Part shown: one piece after another, positions 45,319 to 54,090 of the stretch
Position numbering within the stretch: the first letter of the stretch is position 1
Layout of the letters: each line of letters begins with the position of its first letter
NCBI RefSeq assembly: GCF_000721265.1
Contig: NZ_JOFZ01000009.1
Span: 206,013-270,012, forward strand
DNA from: Streptomyces sp. NRRL F-5126
GTDB taxonomy: Bacteria > Actinomycetota > Actinomycetes > Streptomycetales > Streptomycetaceae
DNA length: 64,000 nt
Direction of reading: 5' to 3'
Translations under genes and position numbers: made by a program
The notes under the pieces: generated by a model
Told to the model about the DNA's origin: nothing
Databases searched by the model: none
Seen by the model: only the letters and a program-made list of their open reading frames with translations

Positions 45319-45717
45319 GTGGCGGGCGAGACCTTCACCTACCCGCGCGACCCCGATCAGGAGCAGGGGCGCGAGTGGTGGCTGCCGGCGCCGCCCGACC
45401 GCGCGGTCGTCGGGACGGCGAAGATGAACCGCAACCAGGCGGGCAACGGGTCGCACGTCGCCAGTGCGAGCTACATGGTCGACCCGGCGCACGCCGGGCG
45501 CGGGATCGGGCGCGCACTGTGCGCGTACTCGCTGGAGTGGGCGCGCGACGCGGGGTTCCGCGCGATGCAGTTCAACGCGGTCGTGGAGACCAACACGCAC
45601 GCGGTGCGGCTGTACCGGTCACTCGGCTTCACGGTGGTGGGCACGGTGCCCGAGGCGTTCCGGCATCCGGCGGAGGGCTACGTCGGGCTGCACGTCATGC
45701 ACCGCCCGCTGGTCTGA
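45319..45717 (+). CDS. GNAT acetyltransferase, N-terminally truncated
   Basis: 132 aa from GTG (VAGETFTYPRDPDQEQGREW). The GNAT core is intact (VASASYMVDPAHAGRGIGRA; MQFNAVVETNTHAVRLYRSL; FRHPAEGYVGLHVMHRPLV) but family members begin ~20-25 residues earlier with an IRPAT-type first strand. A stop lies 18 codons upstream in frame, and the rph promoter begins just beyond. So its 5' end was probably lost when rph arrived. Activity is doubtful. Confidence 0.75.
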   Translation: MAGETFTYPRDPDQEQGREWWLPAPPDRAVVGTAKMNRNQAGNGSHVASASYMVDPAHAGRGIGRALCAYSLEWARDAGFRAMQFNAVVETNTHAVRLYRSLGFTVVGTVPEAFRHPAEGYVGLHVMHRPLV

Positions 45718-45745
45718 CGGGCAGCGGCGCCGAACACGGCGCGGC

Positions 45746-46744
45746 TCAGCCGAAGATCGCCCTGACGATCCAGTAGACGATCGCCGCCACGGCCCCCGCC
45801 GCCGGCATCGTGATGAACCAGCCGATCACGATGTTCCTGCCGACCCCCCACCGCACGGCGTTCACGCGCTTCGTCGCGCCCACACCCATGATCGCCGACG
45901 TGATCACGTGCGTCGTCGACACCGGTGCCTGGAAGACGTACGACGTCGTGTAGAGGATCGACGCGCCCGTGAGCTCCGCCGCGAACCCCTGCGGCGGGTC
46001 CAGCTCGATGATCTTGCGGCCCAGCGTGCGCATGATCCGCCAGCCGCCCGCGTACGTGCCGAGCGACAGCATCAGCGCGCAGACGATCTTCACCCACACC
46101 GGGATGTTGCTCGTCGAGCTCTCGTCGCCCGCGATGACCAGCGCGAGCACGACCACGCCCATCGTCTTCTGCGCGTCCTGCAGTCCGTGCCCGAGCGCCA
46201 TGCCGGCCGCCGACACCGTCTGAGCGATCCGGAATCCGCGCTTCGTCTTGTGCGGGTTGGACTTCCTGAACAGCCACAGGATCGCCAGCATCACGAGGTA
46301 GCCGACGATCAGGCCCACGACGGGCGAAAGGATCATCGGGATGACGACCTTGTCGATCACTCCCGACCAGAGGACCTCGCTGCCACCCGCGAGCGCGGCA
46401 CCCACCAGGCCGCCGAACAGCGCGTGCGACGACGAGGACGGCAGCCCGAGCCGCCAGGTCACGACGTTCCAGACGACCGCCCCCGCGAGCGCGGCGAAGA
46501 GGATGCCCATCCCCTGGTCGCCGTGCGGGGTCTCGATCAGCCCCTTGCTGACGGTCTCGGCGACGCCCTGCCCGAGGAACGCGCCGGCCATGTTCATCAC
46601 GGCCGCCATGGCGAGCGCCGCACGCGGCGTGAGGGCGCGGGTCGACACGGAGGTCGCGATCGCGTTCGCGGAGTCGTGGAAACCGTTGGTGTACGTGAAA
46701 CCGAGCGCGACACCGATGGTCACGATCAGCGCGAGGGTGTCCAC
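45746..46744 (-). CDS. pit: Inorganic phosphate transporter of the Pit family
   Basis: 332 aa with ~10 membrane helices and two inverted PHO4 motifs: TNGFHDSANAIATSVSTRAL and TWRLGLPSSSSHALFGGLVG; SYVFQAPVSTTHVITSAIMG. Low-affinity metal-phosphate symport. A DUF47 gene precedes it on the same strand (6-nt gap), the standard pit accessory pair. Confidence 0.94.
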   Translation of the reverse strand: MDTLALIVTIGVALGFTYTNGFHDSANAIATSVSTRALTPRAALAMAAVMNMAGAFLGQGVAETVSKGLIETPHGDQGMGILFAALAGAVVWNVVTWRLGLPSSSSHALFGGLVGAALAGGSEVLWSGVIDKVVIPMILSPVVGLIVGYLVMLAILWLFRKSNPHKTKRGFRIAQTVSAAGMALGHGLQDAQKTMGVVVLALVIAGDESSTSNIPVWVKIVCALMLSLGTYAGGWRIMRTLGRKIIELDPPQGFAAELTGASILYTTSYVFQAPVSTTHVITSAIMGVGATKRVNAVRWGVGRNIVIGWFITMPAAGAVAAIVYWIVRAIFG

Positions 46745-46749
46745 GGCAG

Positions 46750-47370
46750 TCAGGACTCCTTGACCGCGATGGTCTCCACCGTGTTCGCGACGTGCTCGAA
46801 CGCGTCGGCCGCCTCTTCGAGTACGTCCACGATCTGCTTGAGCTTGAGCACGTCCATGGCGTCGTACTTGCCGTTGAACAGGTGCGCGAGCAGCTTGCGG
46901 TGGATCTGGTCGGCCTGGTTCTCCAGCCGGTTGATCTCGATCCAGTACTCGGTGAGGTTGTTCATCGTGCGCAGGTGGGGCATCGCCTCCGCGGTCAGAT
47001 CCGCGGCCCTGCTCAGGACCTCGATCTGCTCCTCCACGCCGCGCGGCAGCTTCTCGATGTTGTAGAGGACGACGAGATCGACGGCCTCTTCCATGAAGTC
47101 CATGATGTCGTCGAGCGAGGACGCCAGGGTGTAGATGTCCTCGCGGTCGAACGGCGTGATGAACGAGGAGTTCAACTGGTGGAAGATCGCGTGGGTCGCG
47201 TCGTCACCCGCGTGCTCCGCGGCCCTCATCCGTTCGGCGATCTCGGCTCTCGCGGATGCGTCCGCACCGAGGAGTTCCATCAGGAGTTTGGAGCCCGAGA
47301 CGATGTTGTCCGCGGACGCGGCGAACATGTCGTAGAAGCTCGTCTCCCTGGGGGTAAGACGAAAACGCAC
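46750..47370 (-). CDS. DUF47 family protein, Pit accessory (PhoU-like)
   Basis: 206 aa from GTG. All-helical PhoU-like fold with metal-binding acidic/His motifs (THAIFHQLNSSFITPFDRED; LASSLDDIMDFMEEA; EINRLENQADQIHRKLLAHL). These proteins modulate the Pit transporter. Co-transcribed with pit. Confidence 0.93.
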   Translation of the reverse strand: MRFRLTPRETSFYDMFAASADNIVSGSKLLMELLGADASARAEIAERMRAAEHAGDDATHAIFHQLNSSFITPFDREDIYTLASSLDDIMDFMEEAVDLVVLYNIEKLPRGVEEQIEVLSRAADLTAEAMPHLRTMNNLTEYWIEINRLENQADQIHRKLLAHLFNGKYDAMDVLKLKQIVDVLEEAADAFEHVANTVETIAVKES

Positions 47371-47495
47371 CTGGAGTCCTCGGGGTCCCTGGAATTTCGG
47401 TCAGGCTGATGCTAGATGAATGGGGTCCCAGTGTCGCTCATCGTGCGGGACCGCCCTGAAGGACCCCCTGACCCAACCTCCCCGTAGAGGTATCA

Positions 47496-47514
47496 TATAC
47501 CCGCAGGGGGTATA
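47496..47514 (+). promoter_or_regulatory. CsoR operator
   Basis: TATACCC and GGGTATA flank 5 nt (GCAGG). This is the known CsoR recognition form (ATACCC-N5-GGGTAT). It lies 43 nt upstream of the csoR start, so csoR is likely autoregulated by copper. Confidence 0.92.
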
Positions 47515-47556
47515 ACCGCCCAAACGGACAGCAACGGGACCATGACGGAGGACGCC

Positions 47557-47916
47557 ATGACGACCACGGACGCGGCCGGCGCGACCGGCGAAGCGCCCTC
47601 CCAGGCGCCGCCCGGCCCGCACGGCGAGCACCAGGTGTACGGCTACCACAAGAGCAAGGACGAGCACCTCAAGCGGCTGCGCAGGATCGAAGGCCAGGTC
47701 AGGGGCCTGCAGCGCATGGTCGGCGAGGACGTCTACTGCATCGACATACTCACCCAGGTGTCCGCGTCCACGAAGGCGCTCCAGGCTTTCGCGCTCCAGC
47801 TCCTGGAGGAGCACCTGCGCCACTGCGTGGCGGACGCGGCTGTCAAGGGCGGCGCGGAGATCGACGAGAAGGTCGAGGAGGCCAAGCAGGCCATCGCACG
47901 CCTGCTGCGCACCTGA
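47557..47916 (+). CDS. csoR: Copper-sensing repressor CsoR
   Basis: 119 aa from the ATG that follows GGAGG by 5 nt (another ATG 15 nt earlier is possible). A three-helix CsoR fold with the Cu(I) ligands C61, H86 and C90 in the strict C-x24-H-x3-C arrangement. A canonical operator lies upstream. No copper ATPase or chaperone gene is adjacent, so distant copper genes are probably the main targets. Confidence 0.95.
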   Translation: MTTTDAAGATGEAPSQAPPGPHGEHQVYGYHKSKDEHLKRLRRIEGQVRGLQRMVGEDVYCIDILTQVSASTKALQAFALQLLEEHLRHCVADAAVKGGAEIDEKVEEAKQAIARLLRT

Positions 47917-48012
47917 CCGGGGACGTCCCGGGACGAGCCGTCCCGGGCGGGTCATCCCAGGACGGGTCATCCCCGGACGTGAGATATCCGACGCGCGTGC
48001 GTCGCCCGCCCG

Positions 48013-48210
48013 TCAGGCGCCCCGGCGGCGGTCCCGCCTGAGGCGCGCGGCACGGTCGGCCTCCACCTTCAGCACCTCGTCGATGCGGTCCGGGCTGAGC
48101 CGGTCCCCGTCCGCGTCGGACGCCGCGATCATCAACTCGCCGCACAGCTCGATCTCGACCAGGGCCACGTGGTCGTGAACGGTCGGCGTACGCAACGGAG
48201 CCACGTGCAT
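48013..48210 (-). CDS. Small conserved hypothetical protein
   Basis: 65 aa from ATG (MHVAPLRTPTVHDHVALVEI). GELMIAASDADGDRLSPDRI then a helical, Arg-rich tail. SD GGGAGAGG abuts the ATG. I recall close short homologues in streptomycetes (TPTVHDHVALVEIELCGEL) with no known role. Confidence 0.75.
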   Translation of the reverse strand: MHVAPLRTPTVHDHVALVEIELCGELMIAASDADGDRLSPDRIDEVLKVEADRAARLRRDRRRGA

Positions 48211-48298
48211 CACCTCTCCCGGTCGGTGCCGGCTTCCTAGCGTAGGGAGGTTAATACGCACCGCGCATGGCACTTCCGGACCATTTAACGCTCTATTC

Positions 48299-49141
48299 TC
48301 ATCCCTCGACCCGCCCCGAGTAGATGTCGGCACGCGGCGGCAGCCTCACCGGCACCGGTGTGCCGAAGTCGTACAGCAGGGTCGTCGAGGACACCGTCAC
48401 GGCGCCACCCTTGTTGACGTAGCGGAAGCTCTGGCGCACCTTGCGCAGCCGCCCCGCGTCGTCCAGGTAGGCGTCGAACGGGACGGTCCGCGTGGCGAAG
48501 CCGTGCACGGCCGCCTTCAGCGCGCCCCGCGCGTACGGCGCCGCCCGCTCTCCCGCGGCGGAGAGGTCGGCGATGCCCCTGTAGTGCCGCACCTCGGTGC
48601 CCGCCAGGTCCTCCTCGCCCTCGTACGACACCTTCGTGGCCGTGCGCAGCAGCTCGGCGGCGGCGAGCGGATCGGTGGCGCCGCCGGTGACGAGGTTGCC
48701 GTCGTCCAGCGACGCGGCCTCGATCCGCACCCACTTGCCGGCCGGCACGCCCGCGCCACGGTTCTTCATGTAGAGCAGGGACGGCGACAGCAGCTCGGTG
48801 ATCGGCCGGTGCTCGGACGCGCCGGCCGGGTCCTTCGGCAGCGTGACGGTGAGGCTGCCGATCCGGTCGCGGAAGTCGTAGCGCCCCTCGCCGCGGATCG
48901 TGACGCGCGTGCCGCCCGAGGCCATCTCCATCGACGTGGCGATCCTGGCGCCGCCCGCGGCCGCCAGGGCGTCCGCCGCGCCACGCACCGCGGACGTCCC
49001 GCCGCCCGGGCGGCCGTCGGCCGCGGCCCCGCTCGTCACCGCACAGCCGCAGGCCGCCGCCACGATCCCGGCCACACCCGCCGCCGCGGCGGCGAACACC
49101 ATGCCACGCCGGTGCCGACGCTCCCGCTCGCGCTCCACCAT
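48299..49141 (-). CDS. Secreted lipoprotein, LppX/LprAFG-like
   Basis: 280 aa from ATG (MVERERERRHRRGMVFAAAA). A signal helix (~14-30) ends in a plausible lipobox VAAAC (Cys31). The mature part is beta-rich (GARIATSMEMASGGTRVTIR, SPSLLYMKNRGAGVPAGKWV, RFDAYLDDAGRL-like region). This is the pattern of LolA/LppX-type lipid-carrier lipoproteins. Ligand unknown. Confidence 0.82.
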   Translation of the reverse strand: MVERERERRHRRGMVFAAAAAGVAGIVAAACGCAVTSGAAADGRPGGGTSAVRGAADALAAAGGARIATSMEMASGGTRVTIRGEGRYDFRDRIGSLTVTLPKDPAGASEHRPITELLSPSLLYMKNRGAGVPAGKWVRIEAASLDDGNLVTGGATDPLAAAELLRTATKVSYEGEEDLAGTEVRHYRGIADLSAAGERAAPYARGALKAAVHGFATRTVPFDAYLDDAGRLRKVRQSFRYVNKGGAVTVSSTTLLYDFGTPVPVRLPPRADIYSGRVEG

Positions 49142-49267
49142 GCCCTGCCAACCCCCAGCGCCGACCCGCCGATTGCCGAGACCCCCTGACGCTCCGGTTA
49201 ACGACGCCGCGCCTGCCACGGTCACGCGGCCGCCGTCCCGGGTCGTGGCCCGGCGGCCGCGGGTACC

Positions 49268-49456
49268 GTGGACGGCGTGCGCGACGACGAACCCCGCGAG
49301 GGCGCCCACCCCCACCGTCACCTGACGTCCACCGCCGAACGCGGCTCCTTCTGCTCCGCGCGCTGCACCTGCGGCTGGCGCGGCCCCGCGCGCAGGTCCC
49401 GCGACCTCGCCCGCACCGACGCCCGCACGCACGAGGCGCCGCCGCCACCTTGCTGA
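49268..49456 (+). CDS. Small Cys-rich hypothetical protein
   Basis: 62 aa from GTG. FCSARCTCGWRGPARRSRDL carries a C-x3-C-x-C motif that may bind a metal. Short, basic and probably cytoplasmic. I recall similar short ORFs beside streptomycete genes. Function unknown. Confidence 0.6.
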   Translation: MDGVRDDEPREGAHPHRHLTSTAERGSFCSARCTCGWRGPARRSRDLARTDARTHEAPPPPC

Positions 49457-49586
49457 CGGGCGCGCGCGCCGCCCCCGGGGGCAGACCCCAGGGGGCACTC
49501 TCCCGCGCCCGGGGCCGCACTCGTACCGTCTCGTAGTGACGAAGGACGCACCCCACGCCCCGTCCTTCGCGGGAGGGGTCTTCGAC

Positions 49587-51239
49587 ATGTTCCGCGACAC
49601 CAGCCGCACAGGCGGCACAGGCGGGCGCCGGCCCGCGCGCCGTGCGGTGCTCGCCGGCGCCGCCGCGCTCGCCGCGACGGCCGCCGCGTCCTCGCTCGCC
49701 GGATGCGACAGCGGCGACGGCACAGGCGCCCAGCGGCCCGGCAGCGGCGCCGGCTCCCGCGGCCCCGGCGCTTCGAGCGGCGCCGCGAGGTCCACCCCGT
49801 CGCCCGGCGCTCCGAGTTGGAGCGCGCTCGGCAAGGGGCTCGAAGGCGACCTCGTACGCCCGGACGACGCCGACTATCCGACGGCCCGGCAGCTCTACAA
49901 CACCCGGTTCGACGGCCTGAAGCCGGCGGCCGTCGCGTACGTGGCGGGCGAGGCGGACGTCAAGGAGTGCCTGGCCTTCGCGCGGACCCACTCCACCCCC
50001 GTGTCCGTGCGCAGCGGCGGCCACTCGTACGCGGGCTGGTCGAGCGGCGACGGCCGCCTCGTCATCGACGTGTCACGGCTCGACTCCCTCGACCGCACCT
50101 CGTCCGAGGCGAGCGTCGGCGCCGGTGCCCGGCTCGCCGGCATCTACCGCGGCCTCGCCGAGCACGGCCGCACGATCCCCGGCGGGTCCTGCCCCACCGT
50201 CGCGATCTCCGGGCTCACGCTCGGCGGCGGACACGGCGTCACCTCGCGCGCCTACGGGCTCGCGTGCGACAGCCTCGTCTCCGCCACGCTCGTCACCGCC
50301 GACGGCAGGACCCTGACCGCCGGCGCCCACCGCGACAGCGACCTGTTCTGGGCGCTGCGCGGCGCGGGCAACGGCAACTTCGGCGTCGTCACCGAACTGC
50401 GCTTCCGCACCCACCCGGCGCCCGACGGCGTCGTGGCGTACATGAGCTGGCCGTGGGCCAAGGCCGGGCGGCTGCTCGCCTCCTGGCAGGAGTGGGGCCC
50501 TTCCCAGCCCGACGAGATCTGGTCGGCGCTGCACCTCGACGCGGGCCCGGGCGGCGTCGCGCCGACGGCGTCCGTCTCCGTCTTCTCCCTCGGCACCGAA
50601 TCGGACCTGCACAACGCCGTCGACCGGCTCGCGGACCAGGCGGGCGGCCCGGGCCCGGCGAGCTCCGTGTCCCTGCGCACGCGCTCCTTCGAGGACGCCA
50701 TGGAGGTGTACGGCGGATGTTCGGGGCTGACGGCCGATCAGTGCAGGCTCCCGGGCACCACGCCCGGCCGTTCGCCGCAGGGCGCGCTGCACCGCGAGAC
50801 GTACGCGGCGGCCTCCGACTTCTACGACAGGTCGCTGTCCGCGGCGGGACGCCAGGCGCTGCTCGGCGCGGCCGAGGCGTTCACCCGGCTGCCGGCGGCG
50901 CGGGGCGGCGGCGGGTCCATAGACCTGACGGCGCTCGGCGGCGCGGTGAACAGGGTGGCCACCGGCGCGACCGCGTTCGTGCACCGCGGCTCGCGGATGC
51001 TCGCGCAGTACGTCGCGTCGTGGCAGCCGAACGACGCGGGCAGCGCGCACCGGGCATGGCTGCGCTCGACGCAGGCGGGAATGCGCAGGTACGCGTCGGG
51101 CTCGGCGTACCAGAACTACGTGGACCCGACGCTGAAGGACTGGCGCACCGCGTACTACGGCGGGGCCGCGGGCCGGCTCGCCGACCTGAAGAAGAAGTAC
51201 GACCCCGACCGCCTCTTCGACTTCCCGCAGGCCCTGTGA
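49587..51239 (+). CDS. FAD-binding oxidoreductase, bicovalent flavin type, exported
   Basis: 550 aa from ATG preceded by GGGAGGGG. The twin-Arg-like start RRPARRAVLAG and an LAGC lipobox at Cys40 suggest a Tat lipoprotein. FAD-linked oxidase domain with His146 (SGGHSYAG) and Cys202 (GGSCPTVAISG), the pair that holds FAD by two covalent bonds, and a C-terminal berberine-bridge (BBE) segment (YQNYVDPTLKDWRTAYYGGA). Oxidises a sugar or alcohol-like substrate with oxygen; substrate unknown. Confidence 0.9.
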   Translation: MFRDTSRTGGTGGRRPARRAVLAGAAALAATAAASSLAGCDSGDGTGAQRPGSGAGSRGPGASSGAARSTPSPGAPSWSALGKGLEGDLVRPDDADYPTARQLYNTRFDGLKPAAVAYVAGEADVKECLAFARTHSTPVSVRSGGHSYAGWSSGDGRLVIDVSRLDSLDRTSSEASVGAGARLAGIYRGLAEHGRTIPGGSCPTVAISGLTLGGGHGVTSRAYGLACDSLVSATLVTADGRTLTAGAHRDSDLFWALRGAGNGNFGVVTELRFRTHPAPDGVVAYMSWPWAKAGRLLASWQEWGPSQPDEIWSALHLDAGPGGVAPTASVSVFSLGTESDLHNAVDRLADQAGGPGPASSVSLRTRSFEDAMEVYGGCSGLTADQCRLPGTTPGRSPQGALHRETYAAASDFYDRSLSAAGRQALLGAAEAFTRLPAARGGGGSIDLTALGGAVNRVATGATAFVHRGSRMLAQYVASWQPNDAGSAHRAWLRSTQAGMRRYASGSAYQNYVDPTLKDWRTAYYGGAAGRLADLKKKYDPDRLFDFPQAL

Positions 51240-51335
51240 GGCGCGGGTCCCCCGTACGGCCCCGCCCCGACCTGCCGTTCCCCCGTACGGCCCACCGGCG
51301 TTGCCGGTAGCGGCCGCTGCGGGTGGCCTGGATGC

Positions 51336-52382
51336 ATGCCCGAGCCCCCGCACCCGCCCGCACGCCGCACGCCGACCCTGGTCGCGGCCGTGGCCGCCGC
51401 CCTGCTGCTCGTCCTGCCGGCCGCGGGCCCGGCCGCGGCCGTCACGAAGCCGACGCAGCCGCGCAGGCTGACCCTGATCAGCACGGCGAACGGGGCGGCG
51501 CTCGCCGACGCGAAGGGCAACCCGCTCTACCTGCGGGAGGACGACGCACCCGGCGTGCCCGGCTGCACCGGCCGCTGCGTGAAGCTGTTCCCCGCGGCGG
51601 TCGGCTCGCCGTCGAAGGGGCACGGCGTCGCGGGAAAGGTCACCAGGACCAGGACCCACGCGCGCGGCAGCCGGCTGCCGCAGGTCCTGTACGACAACCA
51701 CCCGCTGTACTACTACGCGAAGGACCACCCGAAGCGGCCCGCGGGGCAGAACGTGCCAGGACTCGGCTTCCGCCTGGTGGCGCCGGACGGCACCGCGCTG
51801 CCGACGGGCGAGATCTCGGTGGCGACGTCCCGCCCGCGCCCGCATGCCCCGGCGGCCACCCACCGGGCCACCCACCGGGCCACCCACAAGGCCACGCACA
51901 AGGCCGCCAACAAGGCCACGCACCGGGCGACGCGCGGTAGGCCCCACCATGCGTCACACCCGCCGGCGCATCACGCGACGCGCACGCCGCACCGCAAGGC
52001 GCCGGCCCACCGGCCGCCCGCGACGCCGGTCACGAGCCACCGCCCGCACACGTCCCGGCCGCAGCCGCACACGACGGGACCGGCCGGAACGGTCCCGGCT
52101 GCCCCCGCATCCGCCCGGGCGACGGCGGCGGCCCCGGCGCGGAGCACCCCGGCGCGGAACACCACGGCGTCGCCCACCGCCGTGGGTGCCCTCCAGGCCA
52201 CCCCGTCGGGCGCGGTGGACGGGGGCGCCCCGCACCCGGCGGCCGTGGCCGCCGCCGACCGGGCACGGGCGGACGACGCCGCGGTCGTCGCGCTCGCCGT
52301 CGGCGGCGCGGCGGCCGTCGCGGCCGGTGCGCTGATGCTCGTCCGCGGGCAGCGGCGCGACGCGTCGGGCGGCGACCACTGA
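51336..52382 (+). CDS. Secreted protein with lipoprotein_15-like domain and His-rich repeats
   Basis: 348 aa. Signal peptide (~12-35), one COG4315-like domain (~45-155: GAALADAKGNPLYLREDDAP, GCTGRCVKLFPA, QVLYDNHPLYYYAKD), then a His/Arg/Thr/Pro-rich stalk with ATHR/ATHK repeats, and a C-terminal membrane helix (VVALAVGGAAAVAAGALMLV) before RGQRRDASGG. Layout resembles a surface-anchored protein. A class F sortase follows 53 nt downstream; no LPxTG is visible. Confidence 0.82.
   Translation: MPEPPHPPARRTPTLVAAVAAALLLVLPAAGPAAAVTKPTQPRRLTLISTANGAALADAKGNPLYLREDDAPGVPGCTGRCVKLFPAAVGSPSKGHGVAGKVTRTRTHARGSRLPQVLYDNHPLYYYAKDHPKRPAGQNVPGLGFRLVAPDGTALPTGEISVATSRPRPHAPAATHRATHRATHKATHKAANKATHRATRGRPHHASHPPAHHATRTPHRKAPAHRPPATPVTSHRPHTSRPQPHTTGPAGTVPAAPASARATAAAPARSTPARNTTASPTAVGALQATPSGAVDGGAPHPAAVAAADRARADDAAVVALAVGGAAAVAAGALMLVRGQRRDASGGDH
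51855..51938 (+). repeat. 12-nt coding repeat array (ATHR/ATHK)
   Basis: Seven degenerate units of 12 nt (for example GCCACCCACCGG) encode A-T-H-[RK] blocks in the stalk of the secreted protein. Units near each other are almost identical, indicating recent duplication. Confidence 0.85.
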
Positions 52383-52435
52383 CCGGCAGGGGCGCGCGGC
52401 CGCGCCGGGGAAGCCCGGGCAAGCGCCTGGACCAC

Positions 52436-53098
52436 GTGGGGCCGCGCCGGGCCGACAGGGCGCCGAGGGCGCTGCTCGCCCTGGCCGCACTCTGCGCGGC
52501 AGCCGCCGTCGTACTCCAGCTCTTCCCCCACCTGACCGCGTCGTCCGCGTCCACAGCACAGCCTCCGCACTCCACGGCGGCTCCGCGCCCGATGCCGGTC
52601 AGTGACGCGCACAGTGCGCCCGTACGCCTGTACGCGCCGGCCATCGGCCTGTCGGCCGAGGTGCTGCCGCTGTCGCTCGACGGCGCGGGCGCCATCGAGG
52701 TACCCGGGTTCGCCGACGCGGCGAAGGCCGGCTGGTACGCGCTGGGGCCGCGCCCCGGGCAGCCGGGGCCCGCCGTCTTCGTGGGCCACCGCGACGCGCC
52801 CGACAACGTGTACCGGCACGGCAAACGCATCGGCGGCACGCACATCAAGAACGGCGCGTTCGCGAAGATCGGCAGGCTGCACCCGGGCGACCGGGTCGAG
52901 GTGGAACGCGGCGACGGGTCACGCGTCGCGTTCCGGGTGACGCGGATCGACACGTACCGCACGGACAGGTTCCCGACGGCGCGCGTCTACGCGCCGTCGC
53001 GGCGGCCGGAGCTGCGGCTGATCACCTGCGGCGGGCTGATCGCCCCCGACGGCCACTGGGACGCGAACGTCGTGGTGACCGCGGTGGCCGCCCGCTGA
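52436..53098 (+). CDS. Class F sortase
   Basis: 220 aa from GTG. Signal anchor (~11-30) and sortase domain with His118 (FVGHRD) and Cys198 (LITCGG). The usual catalytic Arg near the C-terminus (R-x-NVVV) is not obvious; the sequence is GHWDANVVVTAV. Class F sortases are common in actinobacteria and poorly characterised. Follows the His-rich secreted protein gene, a likely substrate or partner. Confidence 0.87.
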   Translation: MGPRRADRAPRALLALAALCAAAAVVLQLFPHLTASSASTAQPPHSTAAPRPMPVSDAHSAPVRLYAPAIGLSAEVLPLSLDGAGAIEVPGFADAAKAGWYALGPRPGQPGPAVFVGHRDAPDNVYRHGKRIGGTHIKNGAFAKIGRLHPGDRVEVERGDGSRVAFRVTRIDTYRTDRFPTARVYAPSRRPELRLITCGGLIAPDGHWDANVVVTAVAAR

Positions 53099-53100
53099 CG

Positions 53101-53841
53101 TCAGGCCGCGAGGTTGGTGTCGTCGGGCCGCGGCCCGCCCATGCCCAGCTCGCGCGTCCCGGCGGCGGTGCCCGCGGCGTGGGGCGCCGCACCGTCCTCG
53201 CCGCCCGCGCTCGCGCGGCGCGAGCGCACCAGACGGCCGAAGCGCGAGGAGGCGGCGACCGCCGACACCAGCGGCGTCAGCAGCGCCGTCGCGATCGGGT
53301 TCAGCAGCAGGGCGACGGCGGTACCGAGCGCGAAGCCGCCGATGACGTCCGTCGGGTAGTGGACGCCCAGGTAGACGCGTGTGAAGCCCTCGAGCACGGC
53401 GAGCGCGATCGCGGCCAGGCCGAACTTCCTGTGCACGACGAAGAGCCCGACGCCGACGGCCATCGCCACGGTGGCGTGGCCGCTGACGAAGGCGTAGCCG
53501 TGCTGGCCGTGTGCGAGGACCTCGATGCCCTTGTGGTCGAGGAACGGCCGCGGCCGCTGCACGAAGCTGCGCACGGGGATGTTGACGAGCAGCGCGGCGC
53601 CCGCCGCCAGCGGCGCCCAGATCAGCCCGGCGACGCCGCCGACCGCGTCATCCGCCGCATGGCGCCGGCGCACGGCCAGCCAGCAGCCGAGCACGACGAG
53701 GACCAGCGCGATGAGGACGCCGTACGCGCCGACGAACTCCACCACGCGGTCGAACCACGACGGCGTTCCCTTGGCCAGCCCGTTGACGTCGTAGAGCAGG
53801 CCGACGTCGGGGTTCGAACCGTCGAGTGCCAGTCCAGCCAT
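53101..53841 (-). CDS. PAP2 family phosphatase, membrane
   Basis: 246 aa from ATG (MAGLALDGSNPDVGLLYDVN). Five or six membrane helices with the PAP2 catalytic motifs VRSFVQRPRPF, FVSGHATVAMA and RVYLGVHYPTDV. Likely a lipid or undecaprenyl phosphate phosphatase. The tail is basic and Gly/Ala-rich. Confidence 0.9.
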   Translation of the reverse strand: MAGLALDGSNPDVGLLYDVNGLAKGTPSWFDRVVEFVGAYGVLIALVLVVLGCWLAVRRRHAADDAVGGVAGLIWAPLAAGAALLVNIPVRSFVQRPRPFLDHKGIEVLAHGQHGYAFVSGHATVAMAVGVGLFVVHRKFGLAAIALAVLEGFTRVYLGVHYPTDVIGGFALGTAVALLLNPIATALLTPLVSAVAASSRFGRLVRSRRASAGGEDGAAPHAAGTAAGTRELGMGGPRPDDTNLAA

Positions 53842-54090
53842 CTGCCTCGGCCCCTTGCCTGTCGCCCGGCCCTGACTCCCGGCCGTGTGCCCTGTCGGAC
53901 CCGGAGTGCGGCACGTGACATGTGACACATGACAGGCGCTCAGCCACAACGGGTAGTCCGTCCAGGAAACGGCCTGGGGGCGGCCGGCGTTCCGCTATCC
54001 ACGGAACGAGCACCAGGACGTTATCGAAGAGTGACCCATCACCCCAGCTCAGGGCCCTGGCTTGACGGAGAGTGAGGACCGCGCGGGGGT

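Noticed and set aside
47371..47495. PHO box before the DUF47-pit operon
   Set aside because: No GTTCA-like units at 11-bp spacing found, unlike the ppk and pstS promoters.
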